A stretch of 64,000 bases of DNA from CAZPXZ01 sp965219495 (GCA_965219495.1 OZ244777.1:2976001-3040000); one strand, 5' to 3'; positions 27,328-36,335 are shown, counted from the stretch's first letter. Made by a program: numbers and translations. The notes: generated by a model from the sequence alone, not told the origin.

Positions 27328-27930
27328 ATGGGGGCGTTGATGGACTTGATGCCCTGGATACTCGGGGCTCTGGCAATTCTTGTCGTCCTCGAACGGATCT
27401 TATTTCGGCCTTCGGCCAGGCGTTCTCGCAAGAATCGAAAATCGAGGTTTCCCGCTGGCACTCTGCCCGGGCGCGTGATTAAGGTGATTGACGGCGACGG
27501 TTTGGTGGCGGAGGTGAAGGGAATCGGCCGCATAAGCATTCGGCTCGCATACATCGATGCGCCGGAACACGACCAGCCATGGGGAAACGAGGCAAAGGAA
27601 GCATTGGAGGAACTGGCGGCTGGAAGGGAAGCGAGTTTTCGCCTCCTGCGTCGTGACAGGTTTGCCCGTGCCGTCGCGAAGGTGTCCATTGGTAGGACGG
27701 TGTTAAACGAAGAGTTGGTCCGCCGCGGTCACGCATGGGCGTATATGAGCTATCTTCCAAGAAATCTCCGAGGGCGTTACGTGAATTTGGAGCAGGAAGC
27801 TCGGCAACGCGGGAAGGGTCTGTGGAGTGCTTCCAGGCAAGCCGTTGCACCGTGGGAATGGCGAAAAGGTCGGGGCCGTGGTCTTCTTGCGTTCCTGGCA
27901 AGGCTTCTTGGACGGCTGGGAAACTCGTGA
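27328..27930 (+). CDS. Membrane-anchored staphylococcal-nuclease-like protein
   Basis: The protein has about 200 residues; the start is uncertain among TTG 27313, ATG 27328 and ATG 27340. The N-terminus carries one hydrophobic segment (MPWILGALAILVVLE), followed by basic residues, so it is probably anchored in the inner membrane or exported. The thermonuclease domain begins GRVIKVIDGDGLVAEV. It has the expected catalytic arginine in ISIRLAYIDAPE, the glutamate of DAPE, and the second arginine in RDRFARAVAKV. The C-terminal QEARQRGKGLW is also typical of the family. It should be an active calcium-dependent nuclease; biological role unknown. It precedes rho on the same strand. Confidence 0.82.
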   Translation: MGALMDLMPWILGALAILVVLERILFRPSARRSRKNRKSRFPAGTLPGRVIKVIDGDGLVAEVKGIGRISIRLAYIDAPEHDQPWGNEAKEALEELAAGREASFRLLRRDRFARAVAKVSIGRTVLNEELVRRGHAWAYMSYLPRNLRGRYVNLEQEARQRGKGLWSASRQAVAPWEWRKGRGRGLLAFLARLLGRLGNS

Positions 27931-28168
27931 ATTCGAATTCGTTTGGAATGCGCACGGCGGTATTTCCTGCGGAACAGATGCGCAAGATTCAGCCCGGATT
28001 TCTCAATACTCAAACAGCGGTTCACTCTCCTCTTTACATCGAGCAGGAATTCACGTAAGCTGAGCCTATCCAGGCGGAGCGCCTGCGGACGGGCCTTCTG
28101 CCCAACTTCTCCCCATCCACACAAAAACGGTCACGCGGATTAGGTGACCGGGATTTGGAATCTCAAAG

Positions 28169-29452
28169 ATGGAAACATTTCTGGAAGCTCAAGAAATTCG
28201 ACTTGAGGACCTCAAACTGAAATCGCCGGCGGACCTTCTGAATGTGGCGGAAGATCTGGAGGTCGAAAACGCCGGCCTCATGCGCAAGCAGGACATGATG
28301 TTCGCGATTCTGAAGACGCTAGCGGACCGGGACGTCGAAATCAGCGGAGGGGGAACGCTCGATGTCTTGCAAGACGGGTTTGGCTTCCTGCGGTCGAAAG
28401 AAGCAAACTACCTTTCGGGTCCGGATGACATCTATGTCAGTCCGAACCAGATCCGGCGGTTTGGGTTGCGGACGGGAGATACGGTGGAAGGGCAAATCCG
28501 GGCGCCCAAGGATGGGGAACGTTATTTCGCGCTACTCAAGCTGAATGCCATCAATTTCGATGACCCCAAGCGGGTTCGTCACCGCGTTCATTTCGACAAC
28601 CTTACACCGCTGTATCCAGACTCCCATATTCGCATGGAGATAGACATACCGGAAACGAAAGACCTGAGCGCGCGAATTATTGATCTTGTAGCGCCGCTCG
28701 GAAAGGGCCAGCGGGCGTTGATCGTGGCGCCTCCGAGAACCGGCAAGACGGTCTTGCTGCAAAACATCGCGCATTCGATCACCTCCAATCATCCGGAATG
28801 CTCGTTGATCGTACTCTTGATCGATGAGCGGCCTGAAGAAGTGACCGACATGCAGCGTTCCGTTCAGGGCGAGGTCATCAGTTCCACGTTTGATGAACCG
28901 GCCGTTCGCCACGTTCAGGTTGCCGAGGTCGTCATCGAAAAGGCAAAGCGGCTCACGGAACATGGGCGGGACGTCGTGATTCTGCTGGACTCGATCACCC
29001 GACTGGGACGAGCCTACAACACGGTGGTGCCGAGTTCCGGCAAGGTGTTGACGGGAGGAGTCGACGCGAATGCGCTGCAAAGGCCGAAGCGGTTCTTCGG
29101 GGCCGCGCGAAACATCGAGGAAGGCGGATCGCTCACCATCATTGCAACCGCGCTCATCGACACAGGATCGAGAATGGACGAAGTCATCTTCGAAGAGTTC
29201 AAGGGGACCGGCAACTCGGAGATCATTCTGGACCGGAAAGTGGCGGACAAGCGGGTGTTTCCATCGATCGATATCCTGCGGTCCGGCACGCGAAAGGAAG
29301 AACTGCTGGTTGAGAAGGACGATCTGACCAAGATGTTCATCTTGCGCCGCATTCTGAACCCGATGGGGACCGTGGACGCGATTGAATTTCTCATCGGGAA
29401 GATCAAGCAGACAAAGAACAATGGAGAGTTCTTCAACTCCATGAACACGTAA
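28169..29452 (+). CDS. rho: Transcription termination factor Rho
   Basis: Rho is the hexameric RNA helicase that ends transcription at unstructured RNA sites. The 427-residue protein has the N-terminal Rho-N part (LKLKSPADLLNVAEDL), the RNA-binding cold-shock-like domain (GFGFLRSKEANYLSGPDDIYVSPNQIRRFGLRTGD), and the ATPase with Walker A APPRTGKTVLLQNIA. It also has LIDERPEEVTDMQRSV, the Q-loop region TFDEPAVRHVQVAE, the LLDSITRLGRAYN Walker B, and the C-terminal GTGNSEIILDRKVADKRVFPSIDI. It is convergent with hemJ, whereas in many alphaproteobacteria rho runs in the same direction as hemE-hemJ. Confidence 0.97.
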   Translation: METFLEAQEIRLEDLKLKSPADLLNVAEDLEVENAGLMRKQDMMFAILKTLADRDVEISGGGTLDVLQDGFGFLRSKEANYLSGPDDIYVSPNQIRRFGLRTGDTVEGQIRAPKDGERYFALLKLNAINFDDPKRVRHRVHFDNLTPLYPDSHIRMEIDIPETKDLSARIIDLVAPLGKGQRALIVAPPRTGKTVLLQNIAHSITSNHPECSLIVLLIDERPEEVTDMQRSVQGEVISSTFDEPAVRHVQVAEVVIEKAKRLTEHGRDVVILLDSITRLGRAYNTVVPSSGKVLTGGVDANALQRPKRFFGAARNIEEGGSLTIIATALIDTGSRMDEVIFEEFKGTGNSEIILDRKVADKRVFPSIDILRSGTRKEELLVEKDDLTKMFILRRILNPMGTVDAIEFLIGKIKQTKNNGEFFNSMNT

Positions 29453-29477
29453 CGGCTGTGGCCGGTCGCCCGAAGGT

Positions 29478-29927
29478 CTAGAAGGGCCGCACAATTACCA
29501 GAACAACAACAGCAATCAGAATCACGGTCGGCACTTCATTCACAATTCGGAAAAACCGCGATGTCCGGCGGCTTTGTCCCGTCTCGAATTCTTTTCGCCA
29601 GCGCCCGCAAAGCAGATGAAACCAAGTAAGGATCACGACACATGCAAGCTTGGCATGAAACCAGCCGTCTCCGGTCCAATCGAGTGCGCCAGGCGTGAGA
29701 GCGAGCACGATTCCCAGGCCCCATGCCAGCAACATCGCGGGGTTCATGATTCCCTTGAGCAGGCGGCGTTCCATGACTTTCAGGGTTTCCACGGTGTCGG
29801 AGCCAGGGGACGCTTCTGCGTGATACACAAAGAGGCGCGGCAAGTAGAACAAGCCAGCCATCCATGCGACAACCACGATCACATGGGCGGCCTTTATCCA
29901 GGGATAGGCGGACGAAAGGATATCCAT
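29478..29927 (-). CDS. hemJ: Protoporphyrinogen oxidase HemJ
   Basis: HemJ is the membrane protoporphyrinogen IX oxidase of most alphaproteobacteria. The 149-residue protein has four hydrophobic segments. The first contains IKAAHVIVVVAWMAGLFYLPRLFVYH, with the conserved histidine, tryptophan and arginine. LKVMERRLLKGIMNPAM and a KLACVVILTWFHL stretch with another conserved histidine follow. The C-terminus RFFRIVNEVPTVILIAVVVLVIVRPF is typical. It lies 33 bases downstream of hemE in the same direction, so both haem genes are probably co-transcribed. Confidence 0.93.
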   Translation of the reverse strand: MDILSSAYPWIKAAHVIVVVAWMAGLFYLPRLFVYHAEASPGSDTVETLKVMERRLLKGIMNPAMLLAWGLGIVLALTPGALDWTGDGWFHAKLACVVILTWFHLLCGRWRKEFETGQSRRTSRFFRIVNEVPTVILIAVVVLVIVRPF

Positions 29928-29960
29928 CTTGAGTCGGTTCCTTGTGCGGAAATCTGAAGT

Positions 29961-31007
29961 CTATCCAGCCTCGCGTACTGCGGCCACGAGGCGGGCGACG
30001 TTTTCCGGATCTGCGTTCGGGCGGATGCCGTGACCGAGGTTAAAGACGTGTGGACCTCCGCGAAACGCATCGCATACGGCCCGGGCGGCTGATTCGAGAT
30101 CGTCGGCGCTTCCTGCGAGGTATTCCGGATCGAGGTTACCCTGTATCGGGATGAGGGACTGCAGCGAAGTTGCTGCCCAGCTTCTATCTACATCCTGATC
30201 GACCGCAAGCGCGGTTACGCCGGTCATTTGAGCATAGGCGAGGTAGCATTCGCGGCTTGCGCCGCGCGGAAAACCGATAATCGGCACCGCCGGGTAACGC
30301 GCACGAATTGCGTTCACAATTCTAGCGGTGGGTTGGACGCAGAACCGCTTGAACATCTTGTCGGGAATGGCGCCGGCCCAACTATCGAATATCTGCACGA
30401 CGTCAGCCCCAGCCTCGATCTGATCACAGAGGTATTCGGCGGTATATTTCACAAGCAGGTTCGAAAGTCGTTCATAGCCGGCAGGGTCCGCGGTCAGCCA
30501 TCCGAGCGCAGGATCGAGTCCTTTCCCGCCGCCGATCATGTAGGTGGCTACTGTCCACGGCGCGCCGGCGAATCCGATCAGCGTTTTTTCGGGGGAGAGC
30601 GTTTCAGCTACCCGACGGATGGTTTCCAGCACTGGCGAAAGGGATTTCTGGAATTGGCTGTCATCGAGTCTGGCGATGTCCGCCGGCTCGGCGAGCGCCT
30701 CAAGGCGGGGGCCTTCGCCTTCGACATAATCCAGCGGTTGGCCGAGGCCATGCGGGACGAGGAGGATATCTGCGAAGAGAATCGCGGCGTCGAAATCGAA
30801 CCGATGGACAGGCTGCAAGGTGACCCTTGCCGCCAGTTCGGGCGTAAGACAAAGATTGAGGAAGCTGCCGGCCTCTGCCCGCAACTGGCGGTATTCGGGC
30901 AAATAGCGGCCAGCCTGGCGCATGAGCCAGATTGGCGGAGGGTCGAGGCGAGACCCTTCAAGAACCCGGAGAAGCGGATCTTGTTTCGAGGAAATGGCTT
31001 CTGCCAT
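29961..31007 (-). CDS. hemE: Uroporphyrinogen decarboxylase
   Basis: HemE converts uroporphyrinogen III to coproporphyrinogen III in the cytoplasm. The 348-residue product has the substrate-binding signature PIWLMRQAGRYLPEYR near its start, FADILLVPHGLG, the GFAGAPWTVATYMIGG motif, QIFDSWAGAIP and HVFNLGHGIRP. All are hallmarks of the family and the length is normal. The gene heads hemE-hemJ and is divergent from fdxA, with a short intergenic space of about 90 bases holding both promoters. Confidence 0.96.
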   Translation of the reverse strand: MAEAISSKQDPLLRVLEGSRLDPPPIWLMRQAGRYLPEYRQLRAEAGSFLNLCLTPELAARVTLQPVHRFDFDAAILFADILLVPHGLGQPLDYVEGEGPRLEALAEPADIARLDDSQFQKSLSPVLETIRRVAETLSPEKTLIGFAGAPWTVATYMIGGGKGLDPALGWLTADPAGYERLSNLLVKYTAEYLCDQIEAGADVVQIFDSWAGAIPDKMFKRFCVQPTARIVNAIRARYPAVPIIGFPRGASRECYLAYAQMTGVTALAVDQDVDRSWAATSLQSLIPIQGNLDPEYLAGSADDLESAARAVCDAFRGGPHVFNLGHGIRPNADPENVARLVAAVREAG

Positions 31008-31098
31008 GTCTTGCGCCGCCTAGATAGGGTCTCTACATGGTTAGTTGGCAGGTTCGGCAAGGGCGCCGGATGTTTTGCCTAGAACTAGAATCGGCAAA

Positions 31099-31437
31099 AT
31101 GACCTATCTTGTCACGGACAATTGCATCAAGTGCAAACATACGGACTGCGTAGAGGTTTGTCCGGTGGATTGCTTCTACGAAGGCGAGACCATGCTGGTG
31201 ATTCATCCGGATGAGTGCATTGACTGCGGAGTGTGCGAACCCGAATGCCCAGTTGACGCCATTCGGCCCGATACTGAACCGGGTTTGGAACAGTGGCTGG
31301 AAATCAACACCAAATTCTCGGATGCTTGGCCGAACATTACAATGAAGAAGGACCCTCTCCCGGAGGCGCCGGAGCACGACGGTGAAGAAGGAAAGCTCGA
31401 AAAGTACTTTTCGGAGAACCCGGGCGAAGGAGATTGA
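31099..31437 (+). CDS. fdxA: 7Fe ferredoxin FdxA
   Basis: This small electron carrier of 112 residues starts at ATG 31099 (MTYLVTDNCIKCKHTDC). It has the cysteine pattern of 7Fe ferredoxins: NCIKCKHTDCVEVCPVDCF for the 3Fe-4S-type cluster and ECIDCGVCEPECPVDAI for the 4Fe-4S cluster. The C-terminal tail is acidic (PEHDGEEGKLEKYF). Such proteins are common single-copy genes in alphaproteobacteria. Electron partners cannot be read from the context. Confidence 0.93.
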   Translation: MTYLVTDNCIKCKHTDCVEVCPVDCFYEGETMLVIHPDECIDCGVCEPECPVDAIRPDTEPGLEQWLEINTKFSDAWPNITMKKDPLPEAPEHDGEEGKLEKYFSENPGEGD

Positions 31438-31543
31438 GGCGGTCTTCGCGCTCCAAGCAAGCAGCTTTCCCGTTCGCATTCTTCAGCTGGCTGCGAGGCA
31501 ATCGGGGTAGTCGAAACCCTCGAGAGGGTGGACGAACAAAGTT

Positions 31544-32551
31544 CTACTCGGAACCGTCGACACGCAAATCGCCAAGCTGGACCGGTTGCCCGGTTGCGAT
31601 TGCAGTGAATCGATCCATATCGACATTCCTGCCGCTGACGATCAGAACGGTTGGACCCTTCAACTTGATCCGGCCGCCAATGAGCGCGGCAACACCGACT
31701 GCTGCGGAACCCTCGGCGACGATTTGTTCCTCGCGAAACAGGGTCTTCATGCCGCGATAGATTTCAGGCTCACTAACCAGGACGATCTCGTCGAGGAGGT
31801 CGCGGCAAAGCCCAAACGTCCAGCGGTTCTCCTTGCCAATCCCTCCTCCCAGCGCGTCGGCAAGCGATGGAAACTCGGGAACCGAAGTGGGACTTCCCGC
31901 CTTGAGGCTCTCCGCCATCGCGGCGCCACGGTTCATGCCAATTCCAATAACCTTCGCAGAAGGATTCGCCGACTTGATCGCCAACGCGATCCCGGCCGCG
32001 AGCCCGCCTCCGGACAGCGGCACAAGAACGGTTTCCAGATCGGGCAAATCCTCCAGAATTTCGAGGCCAATCGTTCCCTGTCCACTGATCACATCCGGAT
32101 GATCGAAGGGCGGCATTTCAACGAGGCCATTCTCGAGCACGAGTCGCTTCACTTCGAGTTGGGCTTCGTCCTGGGTGTTTCCGACGATGCGGACTTCGGC
32201 ACCCAAGGCTTCGATGGCACGGATCTTGTTCGTTGGCACCAAGCGAGAGAGGCAAATGGTTGCGGGAATTCCATTGGAACGAGCAGCATAAGCAACGGCT
32301 CGACCGTGGTTTCCGGTCGAGCAGCAGACAACGCCGCTGGCGCGGTCATCGGGATCAAGACGCAAGACCGAATTGGTTGCACCGCGCATCTTGAAGGATC
32401 CGGTTTCCTGCAGCGTTTCCAGTTTCAGATAGATTTCCGCTTGGTGCGCAATGGAAAGCGCCTTGGCGCTGACCAAGGGGGTGCGGAGTACCTTGCCTTG
32501 AAGGAGTCTCGCTGTCTCCTGAATGGAGTGAACATCAACTTGTCGAGACAT
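31544..32551 (-). CDS. PLP-dependent threonine dehydratase-like enzyme, EutB-type
   Basis: This fold type II PLP enzyme of 335 residues starts at ATG 32551. The PLP lysine lies in ETGSFKMRGATNSVL, the phosphate loop is SGGGLAAGIALA, and CSTGNHGRAVAYAAR is the asparagine loop. Family-specific stretches (LKLETLQETGSFK, PPFDHPDVISGQGTIGLEILEDLPDL, ADALGGGIGKENRWTF) are closest, from memory, to EutB, the hydroxyectoine-utilisation dehydratase. No other ectoine genes (eutA, eutC, doeA) are near, so the substrate is uncertain. Threonine/serine dehydratase activity is the alternative. Confidence 0.78.
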   Translation of the reverse strand: MSRQVDVHSIQETARLLQGKVLRTPLVSAKALSIAHQAEIYLKLETLQETGSFKMRGATNSVLRLDPDDRASGVVCCSTGNHGRAVAYAARSNGIPATICLSRLVPTNKIRAIEALGAEVRIVGNTQDEAQLEVKRLVLENGLVEMPPFDHPDVISGQGTIGLEILEDLPDLETVLVPLSGGGLAAGIALAIKSANPSAKVIGIGMNRGAAMAESLKAGSPTSVPEFPSLADALGGGIGKENRWTFGLCRDLLDEIVLVSEPEIYRGMKTLFREEQIVAEGSAAVGVAALIGGRIKLKGPTVLIVSGRNVDMDRFTAIATGQPVQLGDLRVDGSE

Positions 32552-32702
32552 AGTATGGGCACCGAAACCGGGGTCGAGACGAATCCAAAGTGTTCTCAAG
32601 CCCGTTTACTGAGAAACGGTTCACGAGCAGACTAGCAGGCAATCAGGTGGGAAAATTGGAATTTCTGCGGGAACGACAATCTAGGATATTCTGGCCTTCG
32701 GT

Positions 32703-33569
32703 CTATTCCGCATACATGCTACCGAGATAGAAATCGCGTACTTCTGAATTGTCCACGACTTCGTCTGGAGTGCCTTCGCTGATGACTTCGCCTTCGTGGA
32801 TGACGTAGACGCGGTCGACGATCTTGAAGGTCTCCCGTGCATTGTGGTCGGTGATCAGCACGCCAATTCCGTGATCCGTCAAGTGCGCGACCAGTCCACG
32901 CATTTCTCCCACAACTTTCGGGTCTACGCCGGCAAACGGTTCATCAAGCAACAGGTATTGGGGGCGACTGGCCAGGCATCGAGCGATCTCCAGGCGCCGG
33001 CGCTCGCCGCCGGAGAGGGAAATTGCCTCGACCCGGCGCAAATGCGAAAGCGAGAATTCCGCCAAGAGTTCATTAAGAAACTTGCTGCGGAGCTGTTTTC
33101 GTTGTTCAACATATTCCAGGATGGCGCGGATATTGTCTTCCACCGATAGGCCGCGAAATATGGAAGACTCTTGAGGAAGATACCCTACGCCAAGTCGTGC
33201 ACGACGGAACATGGGCAAGCTGGACAACTCCGTTCCGTCAACCGTGATCTTGCCCGAGTCCAGCGGCAGCAAGCCGGCAATGAGGTGGAAGCAGGTTGTC
33301 TTTCCGGCGCCGTTCGGGCCGAGGAGTCCAACAGCTTCTCCGCGCCGCAGTCGCAGGCTTACGCCTCGGACGACCGGCCTACGGCGGAACGCTTTACGCA
33401 ACTCCCAGGCTTCGAGCCCTGCAGCCGCGTTGTCTATGGCCCCGAGATCACTCGATTTTTCCGTTGCATATGGAGCAACAAGCCGGACGTGTGGTCGCTT
33501 CCGAGCGCTTCTACCCGGAACGATCCGCGGTGGAAGTGAACTTCCGTCGGAACTTGTCGGGCTGTTCAA
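32703..33569 (-). CDS. lptB: LPS export ABC transporter ATPase LptB
   Basis: LptB powers extraction of LPS from the inner membrane with LptF and LptG. The 288-residue product has Walker A LLGPNGAGKTTCFHLIAGLL, Q-loop YLPQESSIFRGL, ABC signature ISLSGGERRRLEIAR, Walker B YLLLDEPFAGVDP and switch histidine ITDHNARET. It carries about 50 extra N-terminal residues, rich in S, P and R, compared with the usual 240-residue LptB; a later start is possible. It follows lptA by 4 bases in the kdsD-lptC-lptA-lptB run. The rpoN gene that often follows is absent. Confidence 0.94.
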   Translation of the reverse strand: MNSPTSSDGSSLPPRIVPGRSARKRPHVRLVAPYATEKSSDLGAIDNAAAGLEAWELRKAFRRRPVVRGVSLRLRRGEAVGLLGPNGAGKTTCFHLIAGLLPLDSGKITVDGTELSSLPMFRRARLGVGYLPQESSIFRGLSVEDNIRAILEYVEQRKQLRSKFLNELLAEFSLSHLRRVEAISLSGGERRRLEIARCLASRPQYLLLDEPFAGVDPKVVGEMRGLVAHLTDHGIGVLITDHNARETFKIVDRVYVIHEGEVISEGTPDEVVDNSEVRDFYLGSMYAE

Positions 33570-33573
33570 ATGT

Positions 33574-34104
33574 TCATTCCTGATTGTCTAAGGGCGCTGG
33601 CAGGAAAGATGCTCTAACCTGGGTGTCGGCGTCGCCCGACACTACAGCTTGACCGGTGACCAAGTTAGCGGTGATCGTTTCGGCATGTATGACATTCTCG
33701 CCGCGGAAGATAGACGCCCCTCCACTTACGACCAGTTGGTGTGTCCGAAGGTTGTATTCCCCTTCTTGACCGCGTACGGTCTCCTGTCCGTTTGTCATCC
33801 GCATTCCGCCTATGGCGCGGATTAATTCTATGGCGCGGCCGCCCGTTTCCCCCTCTACAACTCGGTATTTCACCCAAAGCTCTTCGGCGCCAAGCTCCAA
33901 TTCACCTTGGGTTGCAACGGCGCTGCCGCGAAAGATCGCCAAATTTTCAGGCTCGACTACTTCCAGCGATTCGGAAACGATTTCAATTGGTAAGGTCGGA
34001 TCAAGCTGTAAACCGCTGAGATCCAACACGTCCTGTGCGTTTGCAAAACTGGTGCACAGAAAAATTACACACGCGGCGCACGCCAATTTGATTCGAGGAA
34101 TCAT
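33574..34104 (-). CDS. lptA: LPS transport periplasmic protein LptA
   Basis: LptA forms the periplasmic bridge that carries LPS to LptD/E. The 176-residue protein begins with a signal peptide (IKLACAACVIFLCTSFANA) and then an OstA-type beta-jellyroll. The segments ESLEVVEPENLAIFRGSAVATQGELELGAEELWVKY and VVSGGASIFRGENVIHAETITANLVTGQA show the repeating pattern of the family. The ATG overlaps the lptC stop as ATGA, so translation is coupled. Confidence 0.9.
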   Translation of the reverse strand: MIPRIKLACAACVIFLCTSFANAQDVLDLSGLQLDPTLPIEIVSESLEVVEPENLAIFRGSAVATQGELELGAEELWVKYRVVEGETGGRAIELIRAIGGMRMTNGQETVRGQEGEYNLRTHQLVVSGGASIFRGENVIHAETITANLVTGQAVVSGDADTQVRASFLPAPLDNQE

Positions 34105-34754
34105 GAATCGTCTGCCTCCCCTACCGGTAGATACACTGCCCGGACGCCACCGGCAAAGGTGCTGTGCCGTCCGTCACCGTCATCTTCAATCAAAAGCTCT
34201 CCGGCGGTGAGCCGCTCTGTCCCGGTTTGGTATTTCACGGGTCCCGGCGAGCGTACTGTATTGGTCTGAACGTTTATAAACATACTCTGGGACTCGAAAC
34301 TTTCCCCAATCTTGCCCAGAAGGCGCACATTTTCTATCAGAATGAGCGAACCCTTGGCTGGAAAAAAGATTCCGCGACTGGCAGTCACGAGAAATCTGGT
34401 GCCCGAATCGCCTTCACTCTTGGCGATAACATTCTCAAGGCGAATCCGATCTGCGTTCTCTCGGTCTGGCAATGCCCAATCCGCGGAAACGAACACCGGC
34501 CGCCCGTCCGGTTGTTGCGTCACATAGCGGGGGTTTTCGATTCGCCGATTGCCTTGGACAACAGGAGGCGAAGCGATTTGGTCGTCTTCGAGTCCATCAA
34601 ACCGAATATCAAAATAGCTTATCCCGGCCACCGCGGTCGCCACGACGGTCGATGCCATCAGCAATGCCAATATGGCCGCCTCGAATGGGCGGGACGTTCT
34701 CTCGCGCCTTGTCGTATAGATAGAATCAGGCAACGCCGGCTCGTAAACAGTCAT
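34101..34754 (-). CDS. lptC: LPS export protein LptC
   Basis: LptC is an inner-membrane-anchored partner of LptB2FG that hands LPS to LptA. The 217-residue product has a single N-terminal membrane segment (EAAILALLMASTVVATAVAGISYFD) followed by a periplasmic jellyroll. NPRYVTQQPDGRPVFVSADWA and the later MFINVQTNTVRSPGPVKYQTGTERLTAGEL match the family. It overlaps the kdsD end by 29 bases and the lptA start by 4. Confidence 0.88.
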   Translation of the reverse strand: MTVYEPALPDSIYTTRRERTSRPFEAAILALLMASTVVATAVAGISYFDIRFDGLEDDQIASPPVVQGNRRIENPRYVTQQPDGRPVFVSADWALPDRENADRIRLENVIAKSEGDSGTRFLVTASRGIFFPAKGSLILIENVRLLGKIGESFESQSMFINVQTNTVRSPGPVKYQTGTERLTAGELLIEDDGDGRHSTFAGGVRAVYLPVGEADDS

Positions 34755-35709
34755 GAATGTGCAGTATGCCCACGGGTCTGCGGCAGCTCATATCGCCGTT
34801 CTTTCCGATCACGAACAGGCAGAGAACCTTGCGCTCATTCATCAGTTGGACGGCTTCCGCCGCCAGCGCGTCAGGCCGAACTACTTTCGGATCCGTAGTT
34901 GCGATTTCGCCTGCGGACCGCTCTTGTATCCCGTTCATATTGCGCCGGATATCGCCGTCGGAAATAACGCCCGCGAGCGTCCCTTTCGAGTCCGTGACGC
35001 CCGTGATTCCAAATCCCTTGGCGCTGATTATGAGCAGGGCTTCGGACATGGGCGCACTGCGGTCGACGAGCGGAATTGCGTCTCCGGTGTGCATGAGATC
35101 TCTTACGGCCAAGAGTTGCGCTCCAAGCCTTCCCCCCGGGTGCAGCATACGAAAGTTCTGAGGAGTAAAGTCGCGCCTTCGCATAACGGCAACAGCCAAC
35201 GCATCACCCAGGGCGATGGTCGCCGTCGTTGACGTGGTGGGGGCAAGACCGAACGGACAAGCCTCTTCGGAAGATGGAAGCGGCAGCGCGATGTCCGCGG
35301 CTCGCATCAGGGTGCTCTTGGGATCGGTCGCGACCCCGATCAGCGGAATTCCGTGGCGCCGGGTATGTGACACTATGTCCGACAACTCTGGAGTTTCCCC
35401 TGAATTCGACAGTACCAACGCGACATCGTTCCTGGTCAGCATTCCCAAGTCGCCGTGGCTTGCTTCGGCTGGATGCACAAATTGGGCTGGAGTGCCCGTG
35501 GAGGCGAGCGTCGCCGCGATCTTCCGCGCGATGTGCCCGGATTTTCCCATTCCGGACACCACAACACGGCCCGCCGCCCGAAGTATGGTTTCCACGGCAT
35601 TGGAGAATGCGGGCGTAAGTCCTTCGGCAAGCGCCGCAAGAGCGGCAGCCTCAGCGTGGATGACTCGCCGCGCCTCTTTCAAATCGATCGTTACGGTCTG
35701 TCCAATCAT
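34726..35709 (-). CDS. kdsD: Arabinose-5-phosphate isomerase
   Basis: KdsD makes D-arabinose 5-phosphate for Kdo, a core sugar of LPS. I use ATG 35709, which overlaps the rnd stop as ATGA, giving 327 residues. The SIS domain has VVVSGMGKSGHIARKIAATLASTGTPA, HPAEASHGDLGML and ALVLSNSGETPEL. Two C-terminal CBS repeats follow (MSEALLIISAKGFGITGVTD and GVISDGDIRRN). The length and domain order are standard. Its place before lptC links Kdo supply with LPS export. Confidence 0.95.
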   Translation of the reverse strand: MIGQTVTIDLKEARRVIHAEAAALAALAEGLTPAFSNAVETILRAAGRVVVSGMGKSGHIARKIAATLASTGTPAQFVHPAEASHGDLGMLTRNDVALVLSNSGETPELSDIVSHTRRHGIPLIGVATDPKSTLMRAADIALPLPSSEEACPFGLAPTTSTTATIALGDALAVAVMRRRDFTPQNFRMLHPGGRLGAQLLAVRDLMHTGDAIPLVDRSAPMSEALLIISAKGFGITGVTDSKGTLAGVISDGDIRRNMNGIQERSAGEIATTDPKVVRPDALAAEAVQLMNERKVLCLFVIGKNGDMSCRRPVGILHIHDCLRAGVA

Positions 35710-36335
35710 TCTTCCGGAGTCGGTTTGTGGGCGAAAACGTCGATTTCGTTCCATCCTGCGAGATCGATTTTGGCCCTCCAAGGCAGAAATTCGAAGCAAC
35801 TCGCGGCGAACTCAAGCCTACCCTCGCGTTGTAGCATATCATCAAGACGGGACTTAATTTCATGCAAATGAAGTACGTCGGCGGCCGCGTACTTCAATTG
35901 TTCAGAGGTCAGCACCTCCGCCCCCCAATCAGTGCGCTGTTCCTGTTTGCTCAGCCTGACGTTGAGGAGATCCCTGCAGAGATCCTTGAGAGAGTGATGC
36001 TGTGCGAAAGTACGCGCGAAAACGGATGCGATCTTTGTGCAGTACACGGGCTCGGCTACCACACCGTACGAGCTGTAAAGCGCTGCAATATCAAATCGCG
36101 CAAAATGGAAAATCTTCAGGACACTCGGATTCGCCAGCGCATTGACGAGATTTGGAGCCTTGCCAAGACCAGGATTCGCCCGCACCAGGTCCGCCAACCC
36201 GTCACCACGAGAGACTTGCACGAGGCAAAGCCGGTCGCGGCCCGGTCGAAGTCCCATGGTCTCGCAGTCGACCGCAATGCTCTCACCGGGGTCGAAATCG
36301 TCGGGCAGGTCCTCTTCGTGCAAACGGACAGGCAT
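35706..36335 (-). CDS. rnd: Ribonuclease D, short form
   Basis: This DEDD-type 3'-5' exonuclease of 209 residues starts at ATG 36335. Exo I motif is AVDCETMGLRPGRDRLCLVQVS, with the first aspartate and glutamate. Exo II lies in KIFHFARFDIAAL with its aspartate, and Exo III is the YAAADVLHLHEI segment with tyrosine and aspartate. The HRDC domains of the longer E. coli enzyme are absent, as is common in alphaproteobacteria, where this gene precedes the kdsD-lptC block. Expected role: trimming of tRNA and other RNA 3' ends. Confidence 0.9.
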   Translation of the reverse strand: MPVRLHEEDLPDDFDPGESIAVDCETMGLRPGRDRLCLVQVSRGDGLADLVRANPGLGKAPNLVNALANPSVLKIFHFARFDIAALYSSYGVVAEPVYCTKIASVFARTFAQHHSLKDLCRDLLNVRLSKQEQRTDWGAEVLTSEQLKYAAADVLHLHEIKSRLDDMLQREGRLEFAASCFEFLPWRAKIDLAGWNEIDVFAHKPTPEE

